A stretch of DNA of 8,529 bases from an uncultured Muribaculaceae bacterium (GCA_910585285.1 CAJUDL010000021.1:1-8529), one strand, 5' to 3'. Counted from the stretch's first letter, positions 1-7,782 are shown. Translations and numbers: made by a program. Notes: generated from the sequence alone by a model not told the origin.

Positions 1-79
1 CTCAAAAATAACTCTCAAACTTCCTCGAAAATAAATTTAAACAGTTTCTTAGAATGTGAAAAGGGAGCAGTGTGAAACA

Positions 80-2752
80 ATGTCGAATCGATTAGTAATA
101 CTTCTTTGTGTTGTAATTGCCATCTTAGGTGCGGCATGTAGCCGCAAACCAAAGATTGATATCGCTGTGTCTCAATGTAGCGGGGGAGAATGGCGAGAGA
201 CTCTCAACGAAGAGATGCGTCGAGAAGTACTTTTTAATGACGATTACGACATATCCCTTGATTTTGCGAATGCCGAAGATGACGTGAATCGCCAGATTGC
301 GGATTTGCGTCGGATGGCGGAATCAAATCCGGACGTCATATTGGTTGCCCCTGCAAAAGCAACTGCGCTTGTAGATGTTATCAATGAGATAAGTAAGAAG
401 GGGATTCCGGTAGTTGTCTTCGACCGAGATGTCCCGGGTGCCGACTATGCTGCTTACATAGGAGCTGACAACCGTGAGGTCGGACGTCAGGCTGCCAAAT
501 ATGCACGTTCGCATATTGATGGAAAGATACGTGCGATAGAGATTACTGGCGACCTTAATTCCACTCCCGCTCAGGAGAGGGCAGCCGGTTTCCGCGAGAT
601 GGCGGATTCACTTGGAGATTTCGATTTTGTTGCTGAATTTGATGCGCGCTGGCTCACAGGCCCTGTGCGACAGGTTGTGGATTCATTGCTGCGTGTGCAT
701 CCTGATATTAATTTGATTTTCGGTCATAATGACCATATGGTAGATGAGGCGGGTAAAGTCATAGCTGATAAGGGGATGCGAGACAGAATTCTGCTTGAAG
801 GTGTTGACGGCACTCCCGCATTCGGATTAAAGGCGTTGGAAGATAACCGATTGGATGCTACAATACTTTATCCTACACTCGGACATGAGATCTTGCGGAC
901 TGCATTGGCAGTGGCGAAAGGAGAAAAAGTTGCGAAACGCATTAATATAACAGATGTTCCGGCAATTGACCGCTCAAACGCATCGTTATATCAAATGCAT
1001 CACCGCACAATGACCAACGAAACAGAGAAGATTGTCGGTGTGAAGACCGCTTACGACCGTCTATATAAACAGCGTAATCTCCAGCAGATGCTCCTTTTTG
1101 CAGCTGTGTTTATTCTCATTTTGCTCACAATTCTGCTCATATCCATATGGCGATCCTATAAAGTGCGCAAGCGCCTTCATGCCGAGCTGGAGGAGGCAAC
1201 AAAAGCTAAAGTTTCGTTTTTCACGAACGTTTCCCATGATTTACGCACACCCTTGACTCTTATCAGCACGTCTCTTGAAAGAGTTATGAAAAGGGCACGT
1301 CTGGACGATGCAAATGAATCATTATTGCACCTTGCACTGAAAAATACAAGAATATTGACACGTCTTATAAATCAGATTCTTGATTTTAACAAATATGACA
1401 ACGACAAGCTGACAATGCATATGTCGGAGACCGATATACCTGGCTTTGTAACAGAAATAGAGCAACTGTTTGTTCCGGCAGCAGAATCTCGTCATATCGT
1501 ATTTTCAGTGATTAATAACATCCCTTCCGGTTTGACTGCATCGATAGATGTGGAAAAAATAGAGAGGGTTCTTTTCAATATCATATCAAATTCATTGAAG
1601 TTTACTCCTGAAAATGGGAATGTGATTTTCGAAGCGGGTATTAAAGATAATCAGGAGCTCTATTTTAAAGTGTCGGATACGGGCAAAGGGATGTCGTCAG
1701 AAGAACTCGAAAATCTTTTTGTTCGCAATATCCACACCCGCGAGGCTAACCCTTACGGCTCCGGCATAGGGATGAGCATAGCGAAAGCGTTTGTTGAGAT
1801 GCATGGCGGCAGGATCAATGCAACAAGTCTGAAAGGAAGCGGCACAGAGGTCGTCTTTTTAATTCCTTTGCGTCACATGGAAGATGCGTCGAAAGAAGAT
1901 ATTATACGTCTTGATGCCGGAATGGTGAATGAAGAGTTGGGTGAGATTGAGATGAGCCGTGTAAAATTGGAGGAAGGAGAGCCAATGGTTCTTGTAATCG
2001 ACGACAACTCCGATATCCGGGCATTGCTAACTGATATTCTCGGCTCGCAATACAAAGTGATTCGTGCCTCCTCCGGATCGCAGGGAATAAAGCTTGCCAG
2101 CCGTTATATCCCGGATGCCATAATTTGCGACATAATGATGCCAGATATTGAGGGCACTGAAGTGTGTCGCCGATTGAAATCAGAACCAGCCACATCGCAT
2201 ATTCCGATAGTGATGCTTACAGCTTGCGCACAGGATAATAAGCTTGTGGAAAGCTATAAGTGTGGCGCCGACGGATATCTCAGTAAACCTTTCGACGCGG
2301 AGGCTCTTCTCGCCATCGTTGAGTCGATGCTTGAAAACCGTCGACGGCTACAGGATTCAAGAGTTTCGCGACTGGATATTCCGGAACAAACTTCAAACGC
2401 TGTTGAATCGAATTCGGATGTTGACAATGAATTTTATAGAAAGTTCATTGATGTTGTGGAACGCAATATAGGGAATGCGAAGCTGTCGATAGATGATGTA
2501 AGCGATGAAATGCAACTAAACCGCACGCAGCTTTACAGGAAGATAAAAGGGATAACCAACTATTCTCCATCTGATCTTGTAAGAATCATACGTCTCAGGC
2601 ATGCACGCCGCATGCTTACCACAACCGATATGCCTGTAAATGCTGTTGCCATCAAAGTTGGATTCGCTTCACACGCATATTTTACTCGGTGTTACCGTGA
2701 ATATTTCGGAGAAACTCCCGGCGATGCCCAGCGCAGAACCGTGAAATTATAA
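80..2752 (+). CDS. Hybrid two-component system regulator with periplasmic sugar-binding sensor domain
   Basis: This is an inner-membrane sensor, kinase and transcription factor in one 890-residue chain. After an N-terminal hydrophobic signal (about residues 5-19, with Cys20), residues about 26-300 form a type I periplasmic binding-protein fold of the ribose-binding class. Its typical sugar-site motifs are FDRD (114-117), ER (166-167), HNDHM (216-220) and GVDGTP around Asp243. One transmembrane segment lies at 337-357. The kinase core follows with phospho-acceptor His386 in SHDLRTP, N-box Asn504, G1 DTGKG from Asp533 and G2 GSGIG at 560-564. The receiver domain (about 636-755) has acidic Asp641/Asp642, phospho-acceptor Asp684, Thr714 and Lys736. 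An AraC-type helix-turn-helix domain fills about 782-885. All catalytic residues are present, so it should be active. It is shorter than the common beta-propeller hybrid sensors, as expected for the binding-protein type exemplified by fructose sensor BT1754. By position it should regulate the susC operon downstream. I chose the ATG at 80 because it puts the signal sequence at the terminus. A GTG at 56 would add eight polar residues. The ligand is inferred, not shown. Confidence 0.93.
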   Translation: MSNRLVILLCVVIAILGAACSRKPKIDIAVSQCSGGEWRETLNEEMRREVLFNDDYDISLDFANAEDDVNRQIADLRRMAESNPDVILVAPAKATALVDVINEISKKGIPVVVFDRDVPGADYAAYIGADNREVGRQAAKYARSHIDGKIRAIEITGDLNSTPAQERAAGFREMADSLGDFDFVAEFDARWLTGPVRQVVDSLLRVHPDINLIFGHNDHMVDEAGKVIADKGMRDRILLEGVDGTPAFGLKALEDNRLDATILYPTLGHEILRTALAVAKGEKVAKRINITDVPAIDRSNASLYQMHHRTMTNETEKIVGVKTAYDRLYKQRNLQQMLLFAAVFILILLTILLISIWRSYKVRKRLHAELEEATKAKVSFFTNVSHDLRTPLTLISTSLERVMKRARLDDANESLLHLALKNTRILTRLINQILDFNKYDNDKLTMHMSETDIPGFVTEIEQLFVPAAESRHIVFSVINNIPSGLTASIDVEKIERVLFNIISNSLKFTPENGNVIFEAGIKDNQELYFKVSDTGKGMSSEELENLFVRNIHTREANPYGSGIGMSIAKAFVEMHGGRINATSLKGSGTEVVFLIPLRHMEDASKEDIIRLDAGMVNEELGEIEMSRVKLEEGEPMVLVIDDNSDIRALLTDILGSQYKVIRASSGSQGIKLASRYIPDAIICDIMMPDIEGTEVCRRLKSEPATSHIPIVMLTACAQDNKLVESYKCGADGYLSKPFDAEALLAIVESMLENRRRLQDSRVSRLDIPEQTSNAVESNSDVDNEFYRKFIDVVERNIGNAKLSIDDVSDEMQLNRTQLYRKIKGITNYSPSDLVRIIRLRHARRMLTTTDMPVNAVAIKVGFASHAYFTRCYREYFGETPGDAQRRTVKL

Positions 2753-2778
2753 TACTCGTTACATAGCTTATAATAATG

Positions 2779-2797
2779 CGTGCGATGCACGATTTTT
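2779..2797 (+). terminator. Terminator-like hairpin after the regulator gene
   Basis: A perfect 5-bp stem, CGTGC and GCACG (2779-2783 and 2787-2791), closes a GAT triloop and is followed by A and five T residues. It begins 26 bp after the regulator's stop codon, where an intrinsic terminator would sit. The stem is short though GC-rich, so termination may be partial. It would separate regulator transcription from the susC operon. The same sequence could instead be a protein-binding palindrome, since it lies about 67-79 bp upstream of the predicted susC transcription start. Confidence 0.45.
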
Positions 2798-2823
2798 AAT
2801 ATTGAAGAGTCAATTTTTTATAT
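2792..2823 (+). promoter_or_regulatory. Candidate operator: 11-bp direct repeat at 21-bp spacing upstream of susC
   Basis: ATTTTTAATAT (2792-2802) and ATTTTTTATAT (2813-2823) agree at 10 of 11 positions and start exactly 21 bp apart, about two helical turns. The downstream copy runs into the predicted -33 element. AraC-family activators commonly bind direct repeats on one helix face abutting the promoter, and the upstream gene encodes an AraC-type domain, so this is a plausible binding site for it. The repeats are AT-rich in an AT-rich gap, so chance similarity is a real alternative. Confidence 0.35.
2801..2814. repeat. Short inverted repeat ATTGA-N4-TCAAT in the susC upstream region
   Basis: Two perfect 5-bp arms (2801-2805 and 2810-2814) surround AGAG. 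The element is centred about 50 bp upstream of the predicted susC transcription start and sits between the two direct-repeat copies. It is followed by a T run (2814-2819), so in RNA it could also act as a weak AT-rich second terminator hairpin. No function is demonstrated. Confidence 0.35.
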
Positions 2824-2851
2824 GCTAATCCTATTGCCGTCTATAAATTTG
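2821..2851 (+). promoter_or_regulatory. Bacteroides-type promoter of the susC operon
   Basis: The -7 element TAAATTTG (2844-2851) matches the Bacteroides consensus TAnnTTTG at every defined position. A -33 element TATG (2821-2824) matches TTTG at three of four bases, with a 19-bp spacer in the normal range. Transcription should start near 2858, giving an A-rich leader of roughly 33 nt before the susC ATG. No strong Shine-Dalgarno sequence is visible in that leader, which is usual for Bacteroidota. A weak -33 element fits a promoter that depends on an activator. Confidence 0.7.
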
Positions 2852-2857
2852 CGGCAA
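2834..2857. repeat. Inverted repeat TTGCCG-N12-CGGCAA enclosing the -7 element
   Basis: Perfect 6-bp arms lie at 2834-2839 and 2852-2857, with the TAAATTTG -7 element (2844-2851) in the 12-bp gap. The right arm ends at about the predicted transcription start. A protein bound to this symmetric site would cover the RNA polymerase contact region, so a repressor or other regulator site is conceivable. The arms are GC-rich against an AT-rich background, which makes chance somewhat less likely. No regulator for it is visible here. Confidence 0.4.
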
Positions 2858-2890
2858 AAATAAAAACTTTTAAAACAAAACCTCGAAATC

Positions 2891-5800
2891 ATGATGAAAC
2901 GACTCATGTCCGCGTTTCTGTTACTCGTGATGATAACGGCAAACGCAATCGCGCAGACCGTCACAATCCATGGCACGGTGTTGTCGAAAACCGATGGCGA
3001 GCCATTGATAGGAGCCACTGTGATGCAAAAAGGCACCACAGTTGGAACTTCTACGGATATTGATGGCAATTTTATATTGGCAGTAGCACCCGGGGCGAAA
3101 CTTATGTTTTCCTATCTCGGTTATATTGCCCAGACAATTGAAGCTACAGATGGAATGGTAGTAAGACTTGCCGAAGATTCTGAACTGCTTGATGAAGTTG
3201 TGGTGGTAGGTTATTCCACGCAGAAGAAGGTGGATGTGACCGGAGCTATCACGGCTGTCGATGTCAACGAAATCAACAAGCAAAATGAAAACAACCCGAT
3301 CAAGGCGTTGCAGGGACGTGTGCCGGGAATGAACATTTCGGCAGACGGAGGACCCAGCGGTTCGGCAACGGTTCGTATTCGCGGTATCGGAACTCTCAAC
3401 AATAACGATCCCCTTTACATAATAGATGGCGTGCCCACAAAAGGAGGTATGCATGAGCTCAACCCGGGAGACATTGAGTCGATACAGGTATTGAAAGATG
3501 CCGCCTCAGCTTCAATCTATGGCTCGCGTGCTGCCAACGGAGTCATCATCATCACTACCAAAAAGGGTAATGACCTTAAGATAATGCTTGATGCTTCGGT
3601 TGCCGCGCAGTTCTATACAAACAAAATGAAAGTGCTCAATGCCGAAGGTTACGGACGCGCAATGTGGCAGGCATATGTCAACGATGGTCAGGATCCGAAT
3701 ACCAATGGTCTCGGCTATCATTTTAACTGGGGATACGACAGCAACGGTTATCCGCATCTCAACTCCATTTCCATGTCGAAATATCTTGATGCTGCCGGCA
3801 CAACTCCCGCTGCTGACACCGACTGGTTTGACGAAACAACCCGTACCGGTCTGATCCAGAACTATAACCTTTCAGTGAGCGGAAGCACGGAGAAACTCAG
3901 TTCATTCTTCTCATTGGGATATTATAAGAATCTCGGTGTAATCAAATATTCAGATTTTGAAAGATTCTCCGCCCGTATAAATACCGAGTACAAACCTGTT
4001 AAGATCCTCACAATCGGTGAACATTTCACTCTCAACCGCACGGATGAGGTTCAGGCACCCGGTGGTTTTCTTGAAAATGTTCTTCAGTTCAATCCCTCCC
4101 TTCCCGTCTACACGGAGACAGGTGAGTTTGCGGGTCCGGTGGGTGGATACCCCGATCGCGAGAATCCTCTCGCACGTCTTGAGCGCAACAAAGACAACCG
4201 TTACAAATACTGGCGTCTTTTCGGCGATGCATATATCAATCTCGCACCATTCAAGGGATTCAATGTCAGAACCACCTTTGGTCTTGACTATTCGCAGAAA
4301 GAACAGCGAATATTCACTTATCCTGTAACAGAAGGCAACGTTGCCAACTCCACCAACGCTGTTGAAGCAAAGCAGGAACACTGGACACGCTGGATGTGGA
4401 ACCTTGTGGCGAACTACAACATAGATTTTGGCAAGAATCATCTTGACGCATTGCTTGGTATGGAGCTGATCCGCGAGACATCCACATGGTTCTCGGGATA
4501 TAAAACTGATTTCTCAGTGCTCAATCCCGACTATATGTGGCCAAGCGCCGGAGTAGGGACCGCACAGGCATATGGCTCAGGCGACGGCTATTCTCTCGTG
4601 TCATTCTTCGGTAAAGTGAATTATTCTTTTGACTCCCGCTATCTTATCGGTGTGACTTTGCGTCACGACGGTTCTTCGCGCTTCGGAAGCAACAACCGCT
4701 ATGCCACCTTCCCCTCTGTATCGCTCGGATGGCGTATCAATAACGAATCTTTCCTACGCGATCAGAACTGGCTTTCCGATCTTAAACTCCGTCTCTCGTG
4801 GGGTCAGACAGGTAACCAGGAAATCAGTAATCTTGCCCGTTATTTCGTGTATGTACCCAACTATGGTGTGAATGAGTCGGGTGGTCAGAGCTACGGTACA
4901 TCGTATGATATCGCCGGCACAAACGGAGGCTCAATCCTCAATTCCGGTTTCAAACGCGATCAAATCGGCAATCCGGATATAAAATGGGAGACTACAACAC
5001 AGTATAACATTGGTCTTGATTGGTCTATGTTCAATTCCCGCTTCTTCGGTTCTCTTGACCTCTATCATAAGAAGACATCTAACATCTTGGTGCAAATGGT
5101 TGGAATCGCAGCCATGGGCGAGGGTTCTTCGCAATGGATTAACGCAGGGGAGATGAAAAACAAAGGTGTGGAGTTGAATCTTGGTTATCGCAACACAACA
5201 TCTTACGGTTTCAGATACGAGATCACAGGAAATATTGCGGCATACCGCAACAAAATCACGGCAATCCCCGCAACAGTGGCTGCCAACGGCACCTTCGGTG
5301 GCAATGGCGTCTACAGTGTGATCGGGCATACATACGGCGCTCAGGCGGGTTATGTGGCTGATGGAATCTTTAAATCACAGGCTGAAGTCGATAACCATGC
5401 AGTGCAGGAAGGCGCAGGAGTGGGACGTATACGCTGGAGAGATCTTGACGGCGATGGCTATATCACCGAAAAAGATCAGAAATGGATTTATGATCCTACC
5501 CCCGATTTTACCTACGGTATCAATGTCTACCTGCAATATAAGGATTTTGATTTCTCAATGTTTTGGCAGGGAGCGCAAGATCAGGACGTGATTTCCGACA
5601 TGAAGAAGGAAACGGATCTCTGGAGCGGTCTCAACATCGGTTTCCTCAACAAAGGTGAAAGACTCCTCGATGCATGGACTCCTTCAAATCCGGATTCTTC
5701 GATTCCGGCGCTCAGTCGCTCGGATTCCAACAATGAGAAGCGTGTATCAACATATTTCGTGGAAGACGGCTCATACCTGAAACTTCGCAATATCCAGTTC

Positions 5801-5983
5801 GGCTATATGCTTCCCAAGCGAGTGATAGAGAAGCTTCATATGCAGAAGGTGCGTTTCTATGTGAGTGCGCAGAACCTTCTTACAATAAAGAGCAAAAACT
5901 TTACCGGTGTGGATCCGGAAAATCCCAACTTCGGTTATCCAATTCCGACAAATGTGACATTCGGCCTTAATGTGACATTCTAA
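2891..5983 (+). CDS. SusC-like TonB-dependent outer-membrane oligosaccharide transporter
   Basis: This 1030-residue protein belongs to the SusC/RagA family, which imports oligosaccharides across the outer membrane using TonB energy while SusD acts as a lid. Residues 1-22 are a signal peptide ending in AIAQ. Residues about 23-100 form the carboxypeptidase-regulatory-like beta domain (GEPLIGATV, then DGNF). A TonB-box-like stretch EVVVVGY lies at 102-108. The plug domain follows to about 226, with the hallmark LKDAASASIYGSRAANGVI at 201-219. The rest is a 22-strand-type barrel ending in NVTF, with the terminal Phe typical of barrel assembly signals. A calcium-loop-like motif DLDGDGYITEKD occurs at 851-862 in an extracellular-type region. 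Length is normal for the family, without an extra N-terminal signalling domain, which fits control by the hybrid regulator rather than an anti-sigma pathway. Two tandem ATG codons (2891 and 2894) could serve as start. The substrate cannot be read from the sequence; fructan is inferred from context. Confidence 0.96.
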   Translation: MMKRLMSAFLLLVMITANAIAQTVTIHGTVLSKTDGEPLIGATVMQKGTTVGTSTDIDGNFILAVAPGAKLMFSYLGYIAQTIEATDGMVVRLAEDSELLDEVVVVGYSTQKKVDVTGAITAVDVNEINKQNENNPIKALQGRVPGMNISADGGPSGSATVRIRGIGTLNNNDPLYIIDGVPTKGGMHELNPGDIESIQVLKDAASASIYGSRAANGVIIITTKKGNDLKIMLDASVAAQFYTNKMKVLNAEGYGRAMWQAYVNDGQDPNTNGLGYHFNWGYDSNGYPHLNSISMSKYLDAAGTTPAADTDWFDETTRTGLIQNYNLSVSGSTEKLSSFFSLGYYKNLGVIKYSDFERFSARINTEYKPVKILTIGEHFTLNRTDEVQAPGGFLENVLQFNPSLPVYTETGEFAGPVGGYPDRENPLARLERNKDNRYKYWRLFGDAYINLAPFKGFNVRTTFGLDYSQKEQRIFTYPVTEGNVANSTNAVEAKQEHWTRWMWNLVANYNIDFGKNHLDALLGMELIRETSTWFSGYKTDFSVLNPDYMWPSAGVGTAQAYGSGDGYSLVSFFGKVNYSFDSRYLIGVTLRHDGSSRFGSNNRYATFPSVSLGWRINNESFLRDQNWLSDLKLRLSWGQTGNQEISNLARYFVYVPNYGVNESGGQSYGTSYDIAGTNGGSILNSGFKRDQIGNPDIKWETTTQYNIGLDWSMFNSRFFGSLDLYHKKTSNILVQMVGIAAMGEGSSQWINAGEMKNKGVELNLGYRNTTSYGFRYEITGNIAAYRNKITAIPATVAANGTFGGNGVYSVIGHTYGAQAGYVADGIFKSQAEVDNHAVQEGAGVGRIRWRDLDGDGYITEKDQKWIYDPTPDFTYGINVYLQYKDFDFSMFWQGAQDQDVISDMKKETDLWSGLNIGFLNKGERLLDAWTPSNPDSSIPALSRSDSNNEKRVSTYFVEDGSYLKLRNIQFGYMLPKRVIEKLHMQKVRFYVSAQNLLTIKSKNFTGVDPENPNFGYPIPTNVTFGLNVTF

Positions 5984-6006
5984 CCAGCTTCTAAAATTTG
6001 ACATCA

Positions 6007-7737
6007 ATGAAAAAGATAATATATAGTGCGGCTGTGGCATTGACATTGCTGACCACAGGCTGCGACAGCTTTCTTGACGAGCAGAGACCTCAGGGCACAT
6101 TGGATCAGGAGCAGGTGCTCGACCCGCAATATATCGATAATCTGGTGATTTCCGCTTATGCAGTGTGGATTTCCGCCGAAGATATAAACTCCTCTTTCTC
6201 TATGTGGAACTTTGACGTGCGTTCCGATGATGCCTACAAAGGCGGCAACGGAACGGAAGACGGTGATGTGTTCCACGCTCTTGAGGTTTCGCAGGGAGTG
6301 ATGACCACAAACTGGAATATATCCGACATGTGGCAACGTCTGTATAATGCCATCTCGCGCGCCAATTCCGCTTTGGAAGTGCTTGGTTCGATGGATTCCC
6401 GTTCTTATCCCTTACGCGACACACGCATCGCAGAGATGAGATTTCTCCGTGCTCACGGACATTTCCTGCTGAAACGTCTTTATAAAAACATTCCTTTTGC
6501 AGTAGATGAGAATTTGACCCCGGAGGAATACAATAATCTGGAGAACACCAAATACTCAAACGATGAAGGTTGGCAGCTGATAATAGATGATTTCAAATAT
6601 GCATTTGATAATCTTCCGGCAGTGCAGCAGGAGATTGGTCGCCCCAACAGAGCGGCAGCAGCGGCATATCTTGCGAAAACATATCTCTATAAGGCTTATC
6701 GTCAGGATGATCCCAAGACTCATCAAGTCACATCCATCGACCGAGATGATCTTCTGAATGTGGTGAAATATACTGATGCAACCATTCTTGGAGCTTCCGG
6801 TTGTGATCTGGAGTCGGACTTTCATAATAACTTCCGTCCCGAACCTCAATATGAGAACGGCAAGGAATCGATATGGGCGATGCAATATTCATTCAACGAC
6901 GGCACGACACATGGCAATTGCAACTGGTCGTATGGTCTGATAGTCCCGAACATACCGGGAGTTACGGATGGCGGTTGCGATTTTTACAAACCGAGTCAGA
7001 ATCTTGTGAATGCTTTCAAGACCGACGAGAACGGCTTGCCGATGCTTGATAATTTCAACAGCAAGGATTACGACATGTCAAGCGATTATGCAGATCCCCG
7101 TCTATTCCTTACTGTCGGAATGCCCGGCACTCCCTATATGTTCAACAAGAACTATATGATTGATAAGAGCGCGGTGTGGAGCCGAAGCAATGGTCTCTAT
7201 GGTTACTATGTATCTCTTAAACATAATGTGGATCCGGATGGAGAATATCTTGTGAAAGGTTCGTGGTGGGGGTCTCCCATGAATCGCATTGTTCTTCGAT
7301 ATGCCGATGTGATGTTGATGCGTGCCGAAGCTCTTGCTCAGCTCAATCAGGGACTTCCTGAAGCCATGAGTATTGTTAATTCTCTTAGAAACCGCGCCCG
7401 TCAGAGCACACAGATGATTGCCGATTACGAACAGCTTTACGGCGTTCGTTTCAATGTGCGTCCCTATACCGGCAGCTATTCACGCGATGAAGTGCTGAAG
7501 ATTGTGAAGCATGAACGCCGCGTGGAAATGGCGATGGAGAGCGAACGTTTCTTTGATCTCGTCCGCTGGGGAGAAGCATCCGATGTGCTCAACAGATATT
7601 ATGCCGATGAGGCAGACAATTGCGCCATCTATTCCGGAGCTTCCTTTACTGCCAATAAGAATGAGTATCTTCCGATACCATTCTCTCAGATCAGTGCCTC
7701 AAACGGACACTATAAACAGAATATAGGTAACTGGTAA
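6007..7737 (+). CDS. SusD-like surface glycan-binding lipoprotein (RagB/SusD family)
   Basis: This 576-residue lipoprotein is the partner of the SusC transporter and binds glycan at the cell surface as the lid of the complex. The signal peptide ends in LTTGC, so Cys19 should be acylated. It is followed by DSFLDEQRPQG, a typical SusD mature start. Family hallmarks are MWQRLYNAISRAN from 108, MRFLRAHGHFLLKRLY from 144 in the TPR-like helical part, HERRVEMAMESERFFDLVRWG from 502, and LPIPFSQ from 555 near the C terminus. Length is ordinary. It starts 23 bp after susC with no promoter between, so it is almost certainly co-transcribed. I chose the ATG at 6007. A TTG at 5998 in the same frame would add three residues (T-S after the initiator) and has no advantage. 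The bound glycan is not identifiable by eye. Confidence 0.95.
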   Translation: MKKIIYSAAVALTLLTTGCDSFLDEQRPQGTLDQEQVLDPQYIDNLVISAYAVWISAEDINSSFSMWNFDVRSDDAYKGGNGTEDGDVFHALEVSQGVMTTNWNISDMWQRLYNAISRANSALEVLGSMDSRSYPLRDTRIAEMRFLRAHGHFLLKRLYKNIPFAVDENLTPEEYNNLENTKYSNDEGWQLIIDDFKYAFDNLPAVQQEIGRPNRAAAAAYLAKTYLYKAYRQDDPKTHQVTSIDRDDLLNVVKYTDATILGASGCDLESDFHNNFRPEPQYENGKESIWAMQYSFNDGTTHGNCNWSYGLIVPNIPGVTDGGCDFYKPSQNLVNAFKTDENGLPMLDNFNSKDYDMSSDYADPRLFLTVGMPGTPYMFNKNYMIDKSAVWSRSNGLYGYYVSLKHNVDPDGEYLVKGSWWGSPMNRIVLRYADVMLMRAEALAQLNQGLPEAMSIVNSLRNRARQSTQMIADYEQLYGVRFNVRPYTGSYSRDEVLKIVKHERRVEMAMESERFFDLVRWGEASDVLNRYYADEADNCAIYSGASFTANKNEYLPIPFSQISASNGHYKQNIGNW

Positions 7738-7752
7738 AAAAAGAAGAGCACC

Positions 7753-7770
7753 ATAGTTAAAACCGACTAT
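7753..7770 (+). repeat. Weak intercistronic hairpin between susD and the next lipoprotein gene
   Basis: ATAGT (7753-7757) and ACTAT (7766-7770) form a perfect 5-bp inverted repeat around an 8-nt loop, inside the 45-bp gap after susD. The stem is AT-rich with no T run behind it, so it is not a convincing terminator. It could slightly affect mRNA decay or downstream expression, or mean nothing. Confidence 0.2.
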
Positions 7771-7782
7771 AAAATTAAGGAA

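Noticed and set aside
32..39. TAAATTTA as a possible -7 element for the regulator gene
   Set aside because: It misses the final G of TAnnTTTG and has no TTTG-like -33 element at 19-21 bp upstream. Only 79 bp precede the start, so the true promoter may lie outside the window.
56..79. GTG at 56 as the regulator start
   Set aside because: It would put eight polar or charged residues before the hydrophobic signal. The ATG at 80 gives a standard signal sequence.
80..1000. A stand-alone ABC-transporter sugar-binding protein
   Set aside because: The frame continues without interruption into a transmembrane segment and kinase domain, so the binding fold is the sensor of a hybrid regulator.
2921..3454. 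A 177-codon open frame on the minus strand within susC, and other minus-strand frames such as 3950-4441, 4931-5329 and 7801-8250
   Set aside because: They lie wholly inside strongly recognised + strand genes, have Cys/His/Ile-rich composition typical of antisense frames, and show no recognisable domain.
5984..6006. Possible promoter (TAAAATTTG) between susC and susD
   Set aside because: TA and TTTG are separated by three bases instead of two, and the 23-bp gap fits a simple operon junction.
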